A stretch of DNA of 64,000 nt, taken from Salinicola socius. GTDB taxonomy: Bacteria > Pseudomonadota > Gammaproteobacteria > Pseudomonadales > Halomonadaceae. Positions 1-8,948 of this stretch are shown in pieces; position 1 is the stretch's first letter, and each line of letters opens with the position of its first letter. The stretch covers positions 218,668 through 282,667 of the forward strand of contig NZ_MSDO01000017.1 in NCBI RefSeq assembly GCF_001937195.1. The letters run 5' to 3'. The translations under genes were made by a program, and so were the position numbers. The notes beneath the pieces are model-generated. The model ran no database searches. It was not told the DNA's origin and was given only the letters and a program-made list of their open reading frames with translations.

Positions 1-721
1 CGAGCCCCTTGATGTTCTGGGACAGCGATTCCAGCTCTTCGTGATAGAGCAGATACAGATCCTTCTCGCCGATGCCGTCGAAGTCGAACTTGCGCTTCTC
101 GGCCAGCGGCGGTGTTTCGACCCACTCGCCCTTCTCCCAGTAGCGACCGTTCGCGGTAATTTCGCGAATATTGATCTCCGGGTTGAAGTTGGTGGCGAAC
201 GGATAGCCGTGGTCGCCGCCGTTGGCGTCCAGAATGTCGATCCGGTGAATCTCGTCGAACAGATTCTTCTGGCCGTAGGCGCAGTAGATGTTGGTCATGC
301 CCGGGTCGAACCCGCAGCCCAAGGTGGCCATCGCGCCCGCTTTGGCGTAGCGATCCTGGAACGCCCACTGCTCCTTGTATTCGAACTTGGCCTCGTCGGG
401 ATGCTCGTAGTTGGCCGTATCCAGATACGGTACGCCGGTCTGAAGGCACGCTTCCATGATGGTCAGATCCTGATACGGCAGGGCCACATGGATGAGGATG
501 TCCGGCTTGAAAGACTCGATCAGCGCAACCAGCGCCTCGACGCTGTCGGCATCGACCTGGGCGGTCTGGATCGGACGCGACAACTGCTCGGCGATCGCCT
601 TGCATTTGGCTTCGTTACGGCTGGCGAGACAGATCTCGCTGAATACCTCGGGATGCTGGGCACACTTGTGAGTAACGACACCACCGACGCCGCCGGCGCC
701 AACAATCAGGACTTTGCTCAT
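1..721 (-). CDS. Carboxynorspermidine synthase / saccharopine dehydrogenase-like, 3' end cut by window
   Basis: The translation starts MSKVLIVGAGGVGGVV, a Rossmann NAD(P)-binding motif, and continues with family features such as DILIHVALPYQD, PYLDTANYEHPDEAKF and TLGCGFDPGMTNIY. These match bacterial carboxynorspermidine synthase, which condenses aspartate semialdehyde with a diamine in the alternative spermidine pathway; saccharopine dehydrogenases share the fold. About 240 codons are visible from the ATG at 721 and the reading frame is open to base 1, so the C-terminus lies outside. The partner decarboxylase (nspC) is not in the window and may lie downstream, to the left. The distinction between carboxynorspermidine synthase and saccharopine dehydrogenase rests on recalled family motifs. 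Confidence 0.8.
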   Translation of the reverse strand, partial: MSKVLIVGAGGVGGVVTHKCAQHPEVFSEICLASRNEAKCKAIAEQLSRPIQTAQVDADSVEALVALIESFKPDILIHVALPYQDLTIMEACLQTGVPYLDTANYEHPDEAKFEYKEQWAFQDRYAKAGAMATLGCGFDPGMTNIYCAYGQKNLFDEIHRIDILDANGGDHGYPFATNFNPEINIREITANGRYWEKGEWVETPPLAEKRKFDFDGIGEKDLYLLYHEELESLSQNIKGL

Positions 722-754
722 GAATTCACTTCCAGATCGGGAAAAGTCAACAGT

Positions 755-768
755 GATAAGGTCTTATC
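755..768. promoter_or_regulatory. Small palindrome upstream of the dehydrogenase gene
   Basis: GATAAG-GT-CTTATC is a perfect 6-bp dyad with a 2-bp spacer, 34 bases upstream of the ATG at 721. Its position fits an operator or part of the promoter, but no known regulator is assigned. The rest of the 722-1029 gap shows no gene; a 371-codon plus-strand frame that crosses it is an antisense shadow. Confidence 0.25.
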
Positions 769-1029
769 GATAGTGGTCAAGGGCTTGTCAAATGATTGGG
801 CAACTCTTCAGCGCACCCCGACCCGATGCCACCCCGGTCTTGGTCCCTCTTCATATCCACCGGAATGGATCCATATCCACCGGGATTGGCGAGAGGCCGC
901 AGATAATGACCTCGTCAGAGACTGGCCTCAAGAGTTTTTCGCGTCAAATCTAGACCGAATCCAGGACAGGTTCATGACATCGACATCAAGCCCCTCGCCA
1001 TGTGACGAGCGCGCGCTCCCGTGTGCCGC

Positions 1030-1392
1030 TCAGCCACGCGGCCCCCAAAGTATGATACCGGCACCGAGCAAGCAAATCGCCGCGCCAATGACGTCCCAGC
1101 GATCCGGCAGACGCTGCTCGACGAGCCACAGCCACAATAGCGAGGTGACAATGTAGACACCGCCATAGGCAGCATACGCCCGGCCCGCGTAGTCACTATC
1201 GACCAGCGTCAGTAGCCAGGCGAACAGGACCAGGCTGAAGACACCGGGCAGCAACCACAGCGGGGCTTTATCCAGCCGCCACCAAGCCCAGAAGGCGAAA
1301 CATCCGGCGATTTCCGCGAGTGCCGCGGCGAGATAGAGGACAGGTGTCAACACAATGCTGGCCTGCGTGGCGTGGGAGAAAACGTCTCGCAT
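1030..1392 (-). CDS. YnfA/UPF0060 family small membrane protein
   Basis: This 120-residue hydrophobic protein has four predicted membrane helices and the family signatures [27 protein letters not shown] and [14 protein letters not shown]. YnfA proteins resemble small multidrug resistance (SMR) transporters in the inner membrane; their substrate role is poorly defined. E. coli YnfA is about 108 residues, so the N-terminus may begin later, for example at the GTG codon near 1353. The gene stands alone and is transcribed toward the window start. Confidence 0.85.
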   Translation of the reverse strand: MRDVFSHATQASIVLTPVLYLAAALAEIAGCFAFWAWWRLDKAPLWLLPGVFSLVLFAWLLTLVDSDYAGRAYAAYGGVYIVTSLLWLWLVEQRLPDRWDVIGAAICLLGAGIILWGPRG

Positions 1393-1483
1393 CCCGCCCG
1401 AGATCGTCGAGGAAGCTCAAACGACGACCCCGGCCGAAAGCCGGGGTCGAAATGCATTCTTGTCGGAACCGTGAGAGATATCC

Positions 1484-1735
1484 TCAGCGACGGCCGAGAA
1501 GAATCCCCAGAAACACGCCGACGCCGCCAGCGATGGCAAGCGCACTGATCGGATTCTTGACCGTGGCTTCACGGACGTCGTCGATTTTCTCGCCGTAGTT
1601 GGCCTGCAGCTTACCGGCAGTCTGGCGTGCCTTGCCCTCGCTCCGCATGTCATCGTCTTCGGTGAAGCTGCCAACGGCTTCCTGAGCGCGACCCTTGAGT
1701 TCTTCGGTGCGTCCTTTCACTTGATCTTCGTACAT
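1484..1735 (-). CDS. CsbD-like stress protein with C-terminal glycine-rich membrane segment
   Basis: The 83-residue product begins MYEDQVKGRTEELKGR, typical of the CsbD family (general stress proteins of unknown mechanism), with a second half rich in charged residues. It ends in a glycine-zipper-like hydrophobic stretch (LAIAGGVGVFLGILLG) followed by RR, an ending typical of YqjD/ElaB-type DUF883 proteins. The start at 1735 is chosen because AAGGAGA lies a few bases upstream; the longer frame to 1816 lacks such a site. A DUF883 protein with a similar tail occurs at 19243. Confidence 0.8.
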   Translation of the reverse strand: MYEDQVKGRTEELKGRAQEAVGSFTEDDDMRSEGKARQTAGKLQANYGEKIDDVREATVKNPISALAIAGGVGVFLGILLGRR

Positions 1736-1955
1736 CTCGATCTCCTTGATCTCTGTTCTGGCAGCAGACACATTCCGCTGACGCTTAAGCATAGTTGTCT
1801 TGAAGGATCTCGCCAAAAATCGGAGCGCTCGAGCCTGGCGCAGCCATGAAAGCGGTGGCCCCGAACGAGAAAGAACGCCAGCGCCGAAAACTGCCGGACA
1901 GCGATGCCTCGCCGGTTTACGCTACGCCTCGGTCATACCGCTAGGGTTTGCTTGG

Positions 1956-2876
1956 ATGTCGATAATCTCGCTGGGTCGCTTGTTACTGCTTTCCGCCCTC
2001 TGGGGCGCCAGCTTTCTGTTCATGCGTATCGCCACGCCGGCACTCGGCGCCTTTCCCACGGCGTTCTTTCGAGTGTTGCTGGGTGCTCTTGGGCTGGTAG
2101 TCATTCTGGCCTTGATGCGAGCGCGTTGGCGGTTCAATGGCAAACTCGGGGCCACACTGGCGATCGGAATGATCAATTCCGGGATCCCGTTCGGCATGTT
2201 CTGCATCGCGGCGCAGTACTTGCCCGCCGGTTATTCCGCCATGCTCAACGCCTCGACGCCATTGATGGGCGTGGTGATCGGCGCCCTGTTCTTTCAGGAA
2301 AGACTCACGCGGGATCGCCTGATCGGCGTGGCGCTGGGCGTACTGGGCGTCGGCGTTCTGGTCGGGACCGGCCCGGTCGCGATAGGCAGTGGCCTGCTGA
2401 TCGGTGCTGTCGCCTGCCTGACTGCCGCCGCCTGCTACGGGCTGGGCGGTTTCGTGGTCAAACGCTGGATTGCCGAACGTGGCGGACTCGACTCCCGTCT
2501 CATCGCATTGGGTTCACAGTTCGGTGCGACGCTGCTGCTCGCACCCTTCATGCTTGGGCAGGTAGCACTGGCGCCACAGGCGCTGGTCTGGGATGACACC
2601 GGCGTCTGGTGGGCAATGCTGGCGCTGGGTATCGGCTGCACTTCGCTGGCCTATCTGCTCTATTTCCGCCTGGTCGAGGATCTCGGACCGATCAAGCCGC
2701 TGACGGTCACCATGCTGGTGCCGCTGTTCGGGGTGCTGTGGGGCGCGCTCTTCCTCGGTGAAAAGGTCACCTGGGCGCACGCCGCCGGCGGCTTGCTGAT
2801 AGGGCTCGCGTTGTGGCTGATCCTGTTCAAGCGTCACCGCACAACCCTGACCCCACCAGGCGAAAATAGCGACTGA
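1956..2876 (+). CDS. EamA (DMT) family transporter
   Basis: About 306 residues with ten hydrophobic helices and two EamA repeats. The first begins LLLSALWGASFLFMRIA and contains FRVLLGALGL and LGVLGVGVLVGTG. The second contains LGIGCTSLAYLLYFRLVEDLG and PLFGVLWGALFLGEKVTW, both classic drug/metabolite transporter motifs. It should be an inner-membrane metabolite or amino-acid efflux permease; the substrate cannot be read from sequence. The ATG at 1956 is chosen because the 52 extra upstream codons of the open frame lack family character, although its ribosome site is weak. Confidence 0.85.
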   Translation: MSIISLGRLLLLSALWGASFLFMRIATPALGAFPTAFFRVLLGALGLVVILALMRARWRFNGKLGATLAIGMINSGIPFGMFCIAAQYLPAGYSAMLNASTPLMGVVIGALFFQERLTRDRLIGVALGVLGVGVLVGTGPVAIGSGLLIGAVACLTAAACYGLGGFVVKRWIAERGGLDSRLIALGSQFGATLLLAPFMLGQVALAPQALVWDDTGVWWAMLALGIGCTSLAYLLYFRLVEDLGPIKPLTVTMLVPLFGVLWGALFLGEKVTWAHAAGGLLIGLALWLILFKRHRTTLTPPGENSD

Positions 2877-2940
2877 CCCGCCGCTCGCTGAATTCGCGTC
2901 TATACTCACTTGGCAAACTTTTCTAATGAAGGAAAAGAAT

Positions 2941-3366
2941 ATGAAAAAGCAAGGATGGCTGGGTGCCGGGATCATCGGACTGGGATTGATGCTGAGTGCG
3001 TGCTCGAGCGCACCGCCCTCGCCCTATCAGAAAGCGGCCGGCGACTATGAAGGCGTGCTTCCCTGCGCCGACTGTTCCGGTATCAACGTCGACCTGCAGA
3101 TGATGAACATGGACGACACCGGTGGCGCCTATGTCCTGAACAGCCTGTATCAGGGTCGCAGCGACGAGCCGATGGTCACCAAGGGCAATTACATCGTGCT
3201 CGAAGACGCTGGCATGCAGCAGCTACCGCTCGTCTACCAGTTGAAGGGCGCCCAGGGTAATACGATCTATTATCTGCGTCCGCTGGATAATGGCGATCTC
3301 GAGGTCCTGGACCCCAATATGCAACCCGTACAGTCCGGTGCCGACATGACGCTGAAGCGTCAGTGA
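2941..3366 (+). CDS. NlpE-like copper-resistance/envelope lipoprotein
   Basis: A lipoprotein signal (LGLMLSACSS, lipobox Cys near residue 21) is followed by one NlpE N-terminal-type domain. It contains GDYEGVLPCADCSGI, with the CxxC that characterises the family, and GNYIVLED and YYLRPLDNGDLEVLD. NlpE senses surface and copper stress through the Cpx system in E. coli. This 141-residue protein lacks the E. coli C-terminal domain, which is common outside enterics. The start at 2941 has GAAGGA upstream. A strong hairpin terminator follows the stop. Confidence 0.82.
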   Translation: MKKQGWLGAGIIGLGLMLSACSSAPPSPYQKAAGDYEGVLPCADCSGINVDLQMMNMDDTGGAYVLNSLYQGRSDEPMVTKGNYIVLEDAGMQQLPLVYQLKGAQGNTIYYLRPLDNGDLEVLDPNMQPVQSGADMTLKRQ

Positions 3367-3383
3367 GGTTCCACCGGAGCCAG

Positions 3384-3411
3384 AATGAACCGGGCCGAGG
3401 CCCGGTTCATT
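3384..3411. terminator. Bidirectional terminator hairpin
   Basis: A perfect 13-bp stem (AATGAACCGGGCC with its complement) sits between the NlpE-like gene and convergent rsmJ and includes the rsmJ stop codon. It ends in ATTCGTTT on the plus strand, so the T-tract is short. Its position between two convergent stops supports shared termination. Confidence 0.7.
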
Positions 3412-4201
3412 CGTTTCCGCCCCCGGATTTCAGGGAGCGATGCACGTAGAGGTCGTAACGGCTCGTCTTGCTCTCGATGACATGCTGCGGCGGCGGTCCC
3501 TCGATGGGAGGTGCCTTGCGCGGGCGCTTGACCACCACACGATGTGTGGCAACCTCCAGCGCCGCTTCCAGCAACCGAGAAGCATCCTCGTCATCCCCGG
3601 CCAGTTCGCGAAACACCCGCATCTCTTTCTTGACCAGCGCCGACTTCTCGCGATGCGGAAACATCGGATCGAGATGGACGACCTGAGGCTGATGCGGCCA
3701 GTCGCTGACCGCCGCCTCCAGAGCCGTTGCGCTATCGGCGTGTCTCAGGGAAATGCGCCGAGCGATCTGCGCCACTTCCTCGTCATTCAAAGCCGACGTC
3801 AGCGCCGCTTCCAGCAGGGCGTGAATGGCCGCCACCCGCTCGACCATCAACACCTCGGCCCCGAGCGATGCCAGCACGAAAGCGTCTCGCCCAAGACCCG
3901 CCGTCGCGTCGACGACCTGCGGCACCACACCAGTGCCGAAACCGCAGGCCCGGGCCACGAGCTGGCCTCGACCGCCCCCGTAACGGCGCCGGTGTGCCGC
4001 GGCCCCGGAAACGAAATCGGCGCTGATCGGCAACCCGTAACGCTTGATATCACCGGCGATTTCCAGGCCCCGCTCGGCACGTTGCAAGACCAGGCCGCCG
4101 CCGGGTGCCGTCAGCGACCAGGGCAGCCCGTAGCGCTCGGCCAGATCGGTCAGCGTTTCGCCGACCACGACCAGCGAGGCTGCGTCGTTCACGTCGCCCA
4201 T
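3407..4201 (-). CDS. rsmJ: 16S rRNA (guanine1516-N2)-methyltransferase RsmJ
   Basis: The 264-residue protein matches RsmJ (YhiQ), which methylates G1516 of 16S rRNA with S-adenosylmethionine. Visible motifs are DATAGLGRDAFVLASLGA (SAM site), VHLDPMFPHREKSALVKKEM (the DPMFP catalytic signature) and VVVKRPRKAPP. Length agrees with the family (about 250). Its start lies 13 bases inside the upstream uppP gene, so the two are probably co-transcribed and translationally coupled. Confidence 0.93.
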   Translation of the reverse strand: MGDVNDAASLVVVGETLTDLAERYGLPWSLTAPGGGLVLQRAERGLEIAGDIKRYGLPISADFVSGAAAHRRRYGGGRGQLVARACGFGTGVVPQVVDATAGLGRDAFVLASLGAEVLMVERVAAIHALLEAALTSALNDEEVAQIARRISLRHADSATALEAAVSDWPHQPQVVHLDPMFPHREKSALVKKEMRVFRELAGDDEDASRLLEAALEVATHRVVVKRPRKAPPIEGPPPQHVIESKTSRYDLYVHRSLKSGGGNE

Positions 4202-4986
4202 ACGAACAACGCGACGCCGAGCAGCAACCGATAGATCACGAACGGCATCATTCCAATTCTGTCCAGCGCGGCCAGAAACAGCTTGATGCAGAGCCAGGCG
4301 GCAACGAACGAGAACGCCACGCCCAGCAGAATTTCATGCCACTGGGTTGCCGTGCCGGACTGCACCAACTCGACACCTTTCAACGAACCGGCCGCCAGGA
4401 TCAGCGGGATGGATAGCAGAAACGAAAAGCGTGCGGCCGCCTGACGGGTGAAACCGAGCATCAATGCCGCCGTCATGGTAATACCCGAGCGCGACGTGCC
4501 CGGGATCAACGCGATGGCTTGCGCCAGTCCGATCAGCAGCGCGGTCTTTAGCGTCATCTGTTCGATCGGCTGAATCCGACTTCCGCGCTTGTCGGCGATC
4601 CCCAGCAGCACCCCGAAAATGATCGTCGTCGTCGCAATGACCAGTACCGATCGGCCCGCACTCTCGACCCAATCCTCGATCAACAGGCCGACGATCACGG
4701 CAGGGATGGTACCGACGATGATCGCCCAACCCAGACGGCTTTCGGGCGTCTGGCCCCGCTCGCCGAACTGAGTGAACCAGGCGTGAAGAATGCGCCAGAC
4801 CTCGTGACGGAACGCGAACAACACGGCTCCAAGAGAACCGATGTGGACGGCGACATCGAAGGCCAGCCCCTGATCGGACCAGCCGAACAGTTGGGAGGGT
4901 AAAATCAGATGAGCGGAAGAGGAGATAGGCAGAAATTCGGTCAAGCCTTGGATGATGGCGAGTGCGGCCAGCTGAAAAACATCCAT
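4189..4986 (-). CDS. uppP: Undecaprenyl-diphosphatase UppP (BacA)
   Basis: A 265-residue integral membrane enzyme that dephosphorylates undecaprenyl diphosphate to recycle the lipid carrier of cell-wall synthesis. The two family signatures are present: QGLTEFLPISSSAHL near residue 14 and PGTSRSG near residue 160, which together form the active site. Eight hydrophobic helices and normal length support a functional gene. It overlaps rsmJ by 13 bases at its 3' end. Confidence 0.95.
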   Translation of the reverse strand: MDVFQLAALAIIQGLTEFLPISSSAHLILPSQLFGWSDQGLAFDVAVHIGSLGAVLFAFRHEVWRILHAWFTQFGERGQTPESRLGWAIIVGTIPAVIVGLLIEDWVESAGRSVLVIATTTIIFGVLLGIADKRGSRIQPIEQMTLKTALLIGLAQAIALIPGTSRSGITMTAALMLGFTRQAAARFSFLLSIPLILAAGSLKGVELVQSGTATQWHEILLGVAFSFVAAWLCIKLFLAALDRIGMMPFVIYRLLLGVALFVWAT

Positions 4987-5038
4987 TTTCGTTCAATATC
5001 CTTGTGCGAAGAGGTCGCCATCGTGGACCTCGATCTTG

Positions 5039-5728
5039 TCACGCCTTGCGCCACGCCACCTCATCACGCAGATAGACGGGTATTACCTCGTGAGGCGCGT
5101 TACCACGCGCGCCACGCTCCCATGAGGCAACGGCCAGACGTGCGATATCCTCCGCCGCCGGCAGCTCGTCGGGGAGGGTTTGAGCCAATGTAGCGTGTAC
5201 ATCGACAGGTATATTAGACAAAAGTTGCCAACCGCTGCCTATCCCCAACCACTCGATGCCGCGGTCGGATGGCGGCAGTCGCAGCTTCGACGGCGGCATG
5301 ACACGCTCTTCGAGGGCCACGGTCAGCGCCCCCTCGAGACAGTGATAGGCACCCACGTAGATCTCGTCCATGCGGGCGTCGAGCGCGGCGATGACATGGC
5401 GGGCATGCCATTTGCGATGCGCCGCCAGCGCCAGCGCCTCCAGCGTCGAGATACCCATCAGCGGCAGATCAGCACCGTAGGCGAGCCCTTGCGCGACCCC
5501 GGCCGCGATCCGCAGACCGGTGAAAGAGCCCGGCCCTTGTCCATACGCGATCGCATCGAGCTGGCCAAGCGACACGCCGGCTTGCGCCAACACGTCGTCG
5601 ATCATCGGCAGTAATAGACGGGTATGCTCTCGCGGCGCGATCTCGAAACGCTGAACGATGAGTCGATCCTGGATCAGGGCACAGGAGCAGGCAGTAGAAG
5701 AGGCGTCCAGCGCCAGCAACGTCGGCAT
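5039..5728 (-). CDS. tsaB: tRNA threonylcarbamoyladenosine biosynthesis protein TsaB
   Basis: About 229 residues of the ASKHA fold: LLALDASSTACSCAL (nucleotide-binding loop), REHTRLLLPMIDDVL, and GQGPGSFTGLRIAAGVAQGL, the TsaB hallmark. TsaB dimerises with TsaD and, with TsaE and TsaC, makes t6A37 in ANN-decoding tRNAs. The ATG at 5728 is preferred because the protein then begins MPTLLALDAS as in homologues; an in-frame TTG lies 24 bases upstream. The gene is downstream of adk, separated by a hairpin. Confidence 0.92.
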   Translation of the reverse strand: MPTLLALDASSTACSCALIQDRLIVQRFEIAPREHTRLLLPMIDDVLAQAGVSLGQLDAIAYGQGPGSFTGLRIAAGVAQGLAYGADLPLMGISTLEALALAAHRKWHARHVIAALDARMDEIYVGAYHCLEGALTVALEERVMPPSKLRLPPSDRGIEWLGIGSGWQLLSNIPVDVHATLAQTLPDELPAAEDIARLAVASWERGARGNAPHEVIPVYLRDEVAWRKA

Positions 5729-5794
5729 CGGTTTCCCGGGGAATGGCAGCAAAGAGAAGTCAGCGAGTATAGCGTATCGAGGCGTCGAAACGAT

Positions 5795-5816
5795 CGCTCC
5801 GCCAAGTGGCGGAGCG
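5795..5816 (-). terminator. Hairpin between adk and tsaB
   Basis: CGCTCCGCC-AACT-type loop-GGCGGAGCG forms a perfect 9-bp GC-rich stem 22 bases past the adk stop. On the minus strand it is followed by ATCGTTTCG, a weak T-tract, so it may be an attenuating or mRNA-stabilising hairpin rather than a full terminator. Confidence 0.5.
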
Positions 5817-5837
5817 AAAGTCGGAGCCGGGTGGGAG

Positions 5838-6578
<741 letters not shown>

Positions 6579-6644
6579 TCAAGACGATACCTGCCGTTCG
6601 AGGAGCGCACAAGACTCGACTGCCCTCACGCTGCACCTGTCGAC

Positions 6645-6681
6645 AAAAACGCCAACGGCCCCCGAAGGAGCCGCTGGCGTT
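6645..6681 (-). terminator. Rho-independent terminator after aceF
   Basis: A 12-bp stem with one mismatch (AACGCCAGCGGC read on the minus strand against GCCGTTGGCGTT) is followed on the minus strand by TTTTT. It lies 21 bases beyond the aceF stop and should end the aceEF transcript. Confidence 0.8.
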
Positions 6682-6701
6682 CGACAGACCCGCTCGCCGT
6701 A

Positions 6702-8837
6702 TCAGACCAGCATGCGGCGAATATCGGTCAGCACCTGCGCCAGGAAGGCAGTGAAGCGTGCCGCGTCGGCGCCATTGACCGCACGGTGGTCGTAGGAGAG
6801 AGACAGCGGCAGCATCAGGCGCGGCTCGAAGTCGCTACCGTTCCAGACCGGCTTCATCGACGACTTGGAAACACCCAGAATCGCTACTTCCGGCGTGTTG
6901 ACGATTGGCGTGAAGGCCGTACCACCGATCGAACCGAGGCTCGAGATGGTGAAACTGGCGCCGCTCATTTCCTCGCGGGACAGCTTCTTGTTCTGCGCCT
7001 TCTTGGCCAACTCGACCGACTCCTTGGCCAGATCGATCAAGGATTTCCTGTCGGCATCGCGGATCACCGGCACCATCAAACCATCCGGCGTATCGACCGC
7101 AACGCCGATGTGCACGTAATGCTTGATGACCAGCTTGTCGCCGTCCGGATGCAGGCTCGAGTTGAACTGCGGGAACTTGCGCAGCGCATAGGCACACGCC
7201 TTGATCATGAACGGCAGCGGCGTCAGCTTGGCACCCTGAGACTCGGCTTCCGCCTTCATCGACTTGCGGAACGCTTCCAGCTCGGTGATATCGGCTTCGT
7301 CGAACTGGGTAACGTGCGGCACGTTGAGCCAGCTGCGGTGCAGGTTGTTGGCGCCCGCCCGCATCAGGCGACTCATCGGCTTCTCTTCGACCTCGCCGAA
7401 CTGGCTGAAATCGATCGCCGGAACCTGCGGAATACCCGCCCCGCCAGTCGCCGGGGCTGCCGAGGCACCCCCGCCGCTCTTGCGCTGTTTCATCACCTGC
7501 TTGACGAAGCCGTCGACGTCGTCCTTCAGGATCCGACCCTTGGGACCGGAACCCTTGATTTCGCCGAGCTCGACACCCAGCTCGCGGGCCAGTTTACGTA
7601 CCGCCGGACCGGCATGAACGTGGGCACCTTCGGATTTGTCATCGCCATGCTTGTGGCGCGCTTCCGGGCTGGGCTCACCGCTGACGTCTTTCTGCGCCTG
7701 GGCGTCGGATGACTTGTCGGCCTTGGACGTCTTTTCGGCGTCGGACTTGGCCGGTGCCGGTTTCGACTCGTCGCTTTTGTTCGAGGAAGACTTCTTCGTC
7801 GCCGGCGTCTTGGCACCCACCATCTGGACGTAACCGATCAGATCGCCTTCCGAAACGCTGTCCCCTTCCTTGACCGCGACCTCGACGATCTTACCCTTGT
7901 ACGGGCTCGGCACGTCCATCGACGCCTTGTCGGATTCCAGCGTGATCAAGGTGTCTTCTTCGTTGATCTCGTCGCCTTCACTGATCGCGACTTCGATGAT
8001 CTCGACGCCATCGCTACCGCCGATATCGGGTACGCGAATCTCCTTGCGACCGCCTTCGTCGCCGCCCTGATCATCATCGTCCTGATCTTGGGACGCCTGA
8101 CCTTCGCCGCCATCGTCCGCTTCGGCGTCGTCGTCGGCGGATTCGTCTTCCGCCGTCGCGTCTTCGCCATCGTCCTCTTCGGCGCCCTCATCGGCGACTT
8201 CCATGGTGCCGATCAGGTCGCCCTCGGAGACGCTGTCGCCCTCCTTGATCGAAAGCGAAACGATCTTGCCAGTGTAGGGGCTGGGTACGTCCATCGAGGC
8301 CTTGTCGGACTCGAGCGTGATCAGCGTGTCTTCTTCGCCGATCTCGTCGCCCTCGCTGACGGCCACTTCGATGATCTCGACACCATCGCCGCCACCGATG
8401 TCCGGCACCTTCACTTCGACGGTGCGCTTGCCACCACCGGAGGATTTCTTCTTCGGCGCGGCCTTCACGGGCTCTGCCGAATCCTTGTCTGAAGACTTGG
8501 CGTCGTCTTTCGGCTCGTTGTCGCGGTCGGATGCGGCGGCGTCCCGCGACGTCTCGCCATCGGCATCCGACGCATCGTCACCCTGATCGTCGCCAGCCCC
8601 TTCGGCTTCGAGTTCGAGGATGTCGTCGCCTTCGGAGACGGTGTCGCCCTCCTTGACCAGAATCTTGACGACCTTGCCACCTTTCGGTGCGGGAACGTCC
8701 ATGCTGGCCTTGTCGGACTCCAGCGTGATCATGGTGTCTTCGGCGGAGATGACATCGCCAACGCTCACCGCGATCTCGATGATTTCGACATCGTCGCTGC
8801 CGCCGATGTCGGGAACTTTGATGATTTCGCTACTCAA
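6702..8837 (-). CDS. aceF: Dihydrolipoamide acetyltransferase, E2 of pyruvate dehydrogenase
   Basis: 711 residues. Three N-terminal lipoyl domains each carry the lipoylation site ESDKASMDVP (about residues 44, 170 and 305). They are joined by long linkers very rich in Asp, Glu and Ser, more acidic than the Ala/Pro linkers of E. coli. Then come the peripheral subunit-binding domain (AVRKLARELGVELGEIKGSG) and the catalytic core ending in SYDHRAVNGADAARF with the active-site His. It transfers acetyl groups to CoA in the cytoplasmic PDH complex. It follows aceE in the same direction with a 111-base gap. Confidence 0.96.
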   Translation of the reverse strand: MSSEIIKVPDIGGSDDVEIIEIAVSVGDVISAEDTMITLESDKASMDVPAPKGGKVVKILVKEGDTVSEGDDILELEAEGAGDDQGDDASDADGETSRDAAASDRDNEPKDDAKSSDKDSAEPVKAAPKKKSSGGGKRTVEVKVPDIGGGDGVEIIEVAVSEGDEIGEEDTLITLESDKASMDVPSPYTGKIVSLSIKEGDSVSEGDLIGTMEVADEGAEEDDGEDATAEDESADDDAEADDGGEGQASQDQDDDDQGGDEGGRKEIRVPDIGGSDGVEIIEVAISEGDEINEEDTLITLESDKASMDVPSPYKGKIVEVAVKEGDSVSEGDLIGYVQMVGAKTPATKKSSSNKSDESKPAPAKSDAEKTSKADKSSDAQAQKDVSGEPSPEARHKHGDDKSEGAHVHAGPAVRKLARELGVELGEIKGSGPKGRILKDDVDGFVKQVMKQRKSGGGASAAPATGGAGIPQVPAIDFSQFGEVEEKPMSRLMRAGANNLHRSWLNVPHVTQFDEADITELEAFRKSMKAEAESQGAKLTPLPFMIKACAYALRKFPQFNSSLHPDGDKLVIKHYVHIGVAVDTPDGLMVPVIRDADRKSLIDLAKESVELAKKAQNKKLSREEMSGASFTISSLGSIGGTAFTPIVNTPEVAILGVSKSSMKPVWNGSDFEPRLMLPLSLSYDHRAVNGADAARFTAFLAQVLTDIRRMLV

Positions 8838-8948
8838 GGTCGCGCTCCTTTAATCATCTGCCAACCTGCCTCGGGGGCAGGTCGGCTAATTCAGGCAATC
8901 TGGCCGCCGCCCTTCATCGGCGACGGCACCCTGACGTGATCCGCCAGT

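Noticed and set aside
41..1156. 371-codon plus-strand frame at the window start
   Set aside because: It is opposite the carboxynorspermidine synthase-like gene and then runs through non-coding DNA; no conserved features.
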